6,541 nt of DNA from an uncultured Chromatiales bacterium (GTDB lineage Bacteria > Pseudomonadota > Gammaproteobacteria > Steroidobacterales > GCA-2729495), in assembly GCA_913058165.1 (NCBI GenBank), contig CAJXQV010000070.1, positions 1 to 6,541 on the forward strand, read 5' to 3'. The first letter of the stretch is position 1. Every line of letters begins with the position of its first letter. Below, piece by piece: positions 5,764-6,541 of the stretch. A model generated the notes under the pieces. The model worked only from the letters and a program-made list of their open reading frames with translations, ran no database searches and had not been told where the DNA came from. The translations under genes and the position numbers were made by a program.

Positions 5764-6408
5764 TTAAACCCTCATCTTCTTTACGGACTCTTCCAGCTTG
5801 CACATTTCTGCAGTACTGCTGGTATAGCCCTTCATATCGTGCAGCAGTCCATCGGTAAGGCGATAGACCCAACCATGTACCGAGAGAGTTTGACCTCGCG
5901 CCCAGGCGTTTTGCACGATATCTGTTTTGCAAACATTCAACGCTTGTTCGATCACATTGATTTCACACAACCGATCGTGTTTAAGCGCTTCGTTGCTGAT
6001 TGCTGCGAGCGATTTTTCGTGATTATCGCGAATATCACCAAGGTGTTTGAGCCAGCCGTCGATTAGGCCCAATGATTCGTGGCGCAATGCCGCAAGCACG
6101 CCGCCGCAACCGTAATGACCGCACACAATAATGTGCTCGACCTTTAATACGTCTACTGCGTACTGCATAACTGAAAGGCAGTTTAGGTCGTTCTTAACAA
6201 CCAGATTAGCGACGTTACGATGCACAAACACCTGTCCGGGTTCCAGACCTGTAATTTGGTTGGCCGGCACCCGACTATCGGAACAGCCTATCCATAAAAA
6301 TTTCGGGCTTTGTTGTTGCGCAAGGTGGGAGAAGAAACTCGGATTTTCTTTTTTGACCTTATCGGCCCAGGTTTTGTTGTTGTCCAGTAGTTTCTGAAGC
6401 GGATGCAT
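5764..6408 (-). CDS. can: Beta-class carbonic anhydrase, Can type
   Basis: A 214-residue zinc enzyme interconverting CO2 and bicarbonate in the cytoplasm, supplying bicarbonate for carboxylation reactions at low CO2. It resembles E. coli Can (220 residues) along its whole length. Zinc ligands fall at the same numbering: C42 and D44 in GCSDSRVP, H98 and C101 in CGHYGCGG. R46 completes the Asp-Arg dyad. W39, R64 and Y182 match the non-catalytic bicarbonate pocket known from the Haemophilus and E. coli enzymes (W39, R64, Y181), so allosteric inhibition by bicarbonate at low pH is likely. Other shared blocks are FVHRNVANLV, NCLSVMQYAVDVL and HGWVY. The start at 6406-6408 is chosen because AAGGAT lies 4 bases upstream and E. 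coli Can begins at the same place; the frame stays open for 26 more codons to an ATG at 6486, but those include the promoter region. It is convergent with the FAH gene. Confidence 0.96.
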   Translation of the reverse strand: MHPLQKLLDNNKTWADKVKKENPSFFSHLAQQQSPKFLWIGCSDSRVPANQITGLEPGQVFVHRNVANLVVKNDLNCLSVMQYAVDVLKVEHIIVCGHYGCGGVLAALRHESLGLIDGWLKHLGDIRDNHEKSLAAISNEALKHDRLCEINVIEQALNVCKTDIVQNAWARGQTLSVHGWVYRLTDGLLHDMKGYTSSTAEMCKLEESVKKMRV

Positions 6409-6412
6409 TTTG

Positions 6413-6418
6413 ATCCTT
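6413..6418 (-). promoter_or_regulatory. Ribosome binding site that sets the can start
   Basis: AAGGAT on the minus strand ends 4 bases before the ATG at 6406-6408. It supports the 214-residue protein rather than the 240-residue version starting at 6486. Confidence 0.7.
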
Positions 6419-6438
6419 GTGGGTAAGTCGTAATCGCT

Positions 6439-6467
6439 ACTATATAGGGTTCGCCACCTGCGACCAA
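6439..6467 (-). promoter_or_regulatory. Candidate sigma-70 promoter for can
   Basis: On the minus strand TTGGTC (6462-6467) is followed after 17 bases by TATAGT (6439-6444). The -10 box matches consensus at five of six positions, while the -35 keeps only the TTG. Transcription would start near 6432, leaving a leader of about 24 bases with the Shine-Dalgarno in it. This is the best promoter in the window, and it argues against a start at 6486. Confidence 0.45.
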
Positions 6468-6499
6468 CAGCGTAATTTTTCAGCAAAACTCATCGCTGC

Positions 6500-6541
6500 C
6501 TGTCTCTTATACACATCTCCGAGCCCACGAGACAAGAGGCA
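6500..6541 (+). other. Nextera/Tn5 sequencing adapter (artefact), read-2 side with i7 index
   Basis: CTGTCTCTTATACACATCT at 6500-6518 is the reverse complement of the Tn5 mosaic end at 16-34. CCGAGCCCACGAGAC at 6519-6533 is the Nextera read-2 adapter, and AAGAGGCA at 6534-6541 sits where the i7 index belongs (it equals the Nextera N711 index as I remember it). The insert therefore ends at 6499. This is library sequence, not genome. Confidence 0.98.

Noticed and set aside
5512..6066. 184-codon plus-strand open frame
   Set aside because: It overlaps FAH in another frame and then runs antisense to can; both real genes have complete catalytic motifs.
6409..6486. 26-residue N-terminal extension of the carbonic anhydrase
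   Set aside because: The stretch contains the promoter boxes and the Shine-Dalgarno for the ATG at 6408, and E. coli Can lacks it.
35..6499. A defence, secondary-metabolite or catabolic gene cluster formed by MATE, sulfotransferase, VOC and FAH genes
   Set aside because: The four genes are on alternating strands with no shared operon, no core biosynthetic or effector gene and no regulator, so the grouping is not supported beyond proximity.
16..6518. Perfect 19-bp terminal inverted repeats resembling a Tn5-type transposon
   Set aside because: They are Tn5 mosaic ends joined to Nextera oligo sequence and an index; there is no transposase gene and the bases just inside the ends do not match.

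Overview
The window is one sequenced library fragment. Bases 2-34 and 6500-6541 are Illumina Nextera (Tn5 tagmentation) adapter, including an 8-base i7 index, so the biological insert is 35-6499. The adapter ends are not a natural transposon. The insert is bacterial, with compact genes and no RNA genes. The carbonic anhydrase closely resembles the gammaproteobacterial Can type. Together with an Acs-type acetate ligase, a MATE exporter, a sulfotransferase and a fumarylacetoacetate hydrolase (FAH) family enzyme, this suggests a free-living aerobic gammaproteobacterium, perhaps marine or environmental. That placement is inference; nothing here fixes the genus.

Layout: acs (+, 5' end cut by the adapter, 35-1306); two-module VOC/glyoxalase-fold protein (-, 1316-1987); PAPS-type sulfotransferase (+, 2149-3210); a 66-codon open stretch following in frame the stop codon of the next gene (-, 3213-3413); MATE efflux transporter (-, 3414-4784); FAH-family enzyme (+, 4905-5750); beta-carbonic anhydrase can (-, 5764-6408), with a recognisable promoter upstream and then adapter.

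The six genes alternate strand one by one (+ - + - + -), so no two neighbours can share an operon. Two convergent junctions are very tight (9 and 13 bp) and the third is 203 bp. The two divergent spacers (161 and 120 bp) must hold the promoters of the VOC/sulfotransferase pair and of the MATE/FAH pair. The genes do not form an obvious pathway: acetate activation, CO2/bicarbonate interconversion, ring-cleavage-type hydrolysis, export and sulfonation look like ordinary chromosomal functions placed side by side.

I found no convincing novel system. The points most worth a second look are the adapter ends, which create a false start in acs and mimic transposon ends, and the protein-like in-frame extension after the MATE stop codon.
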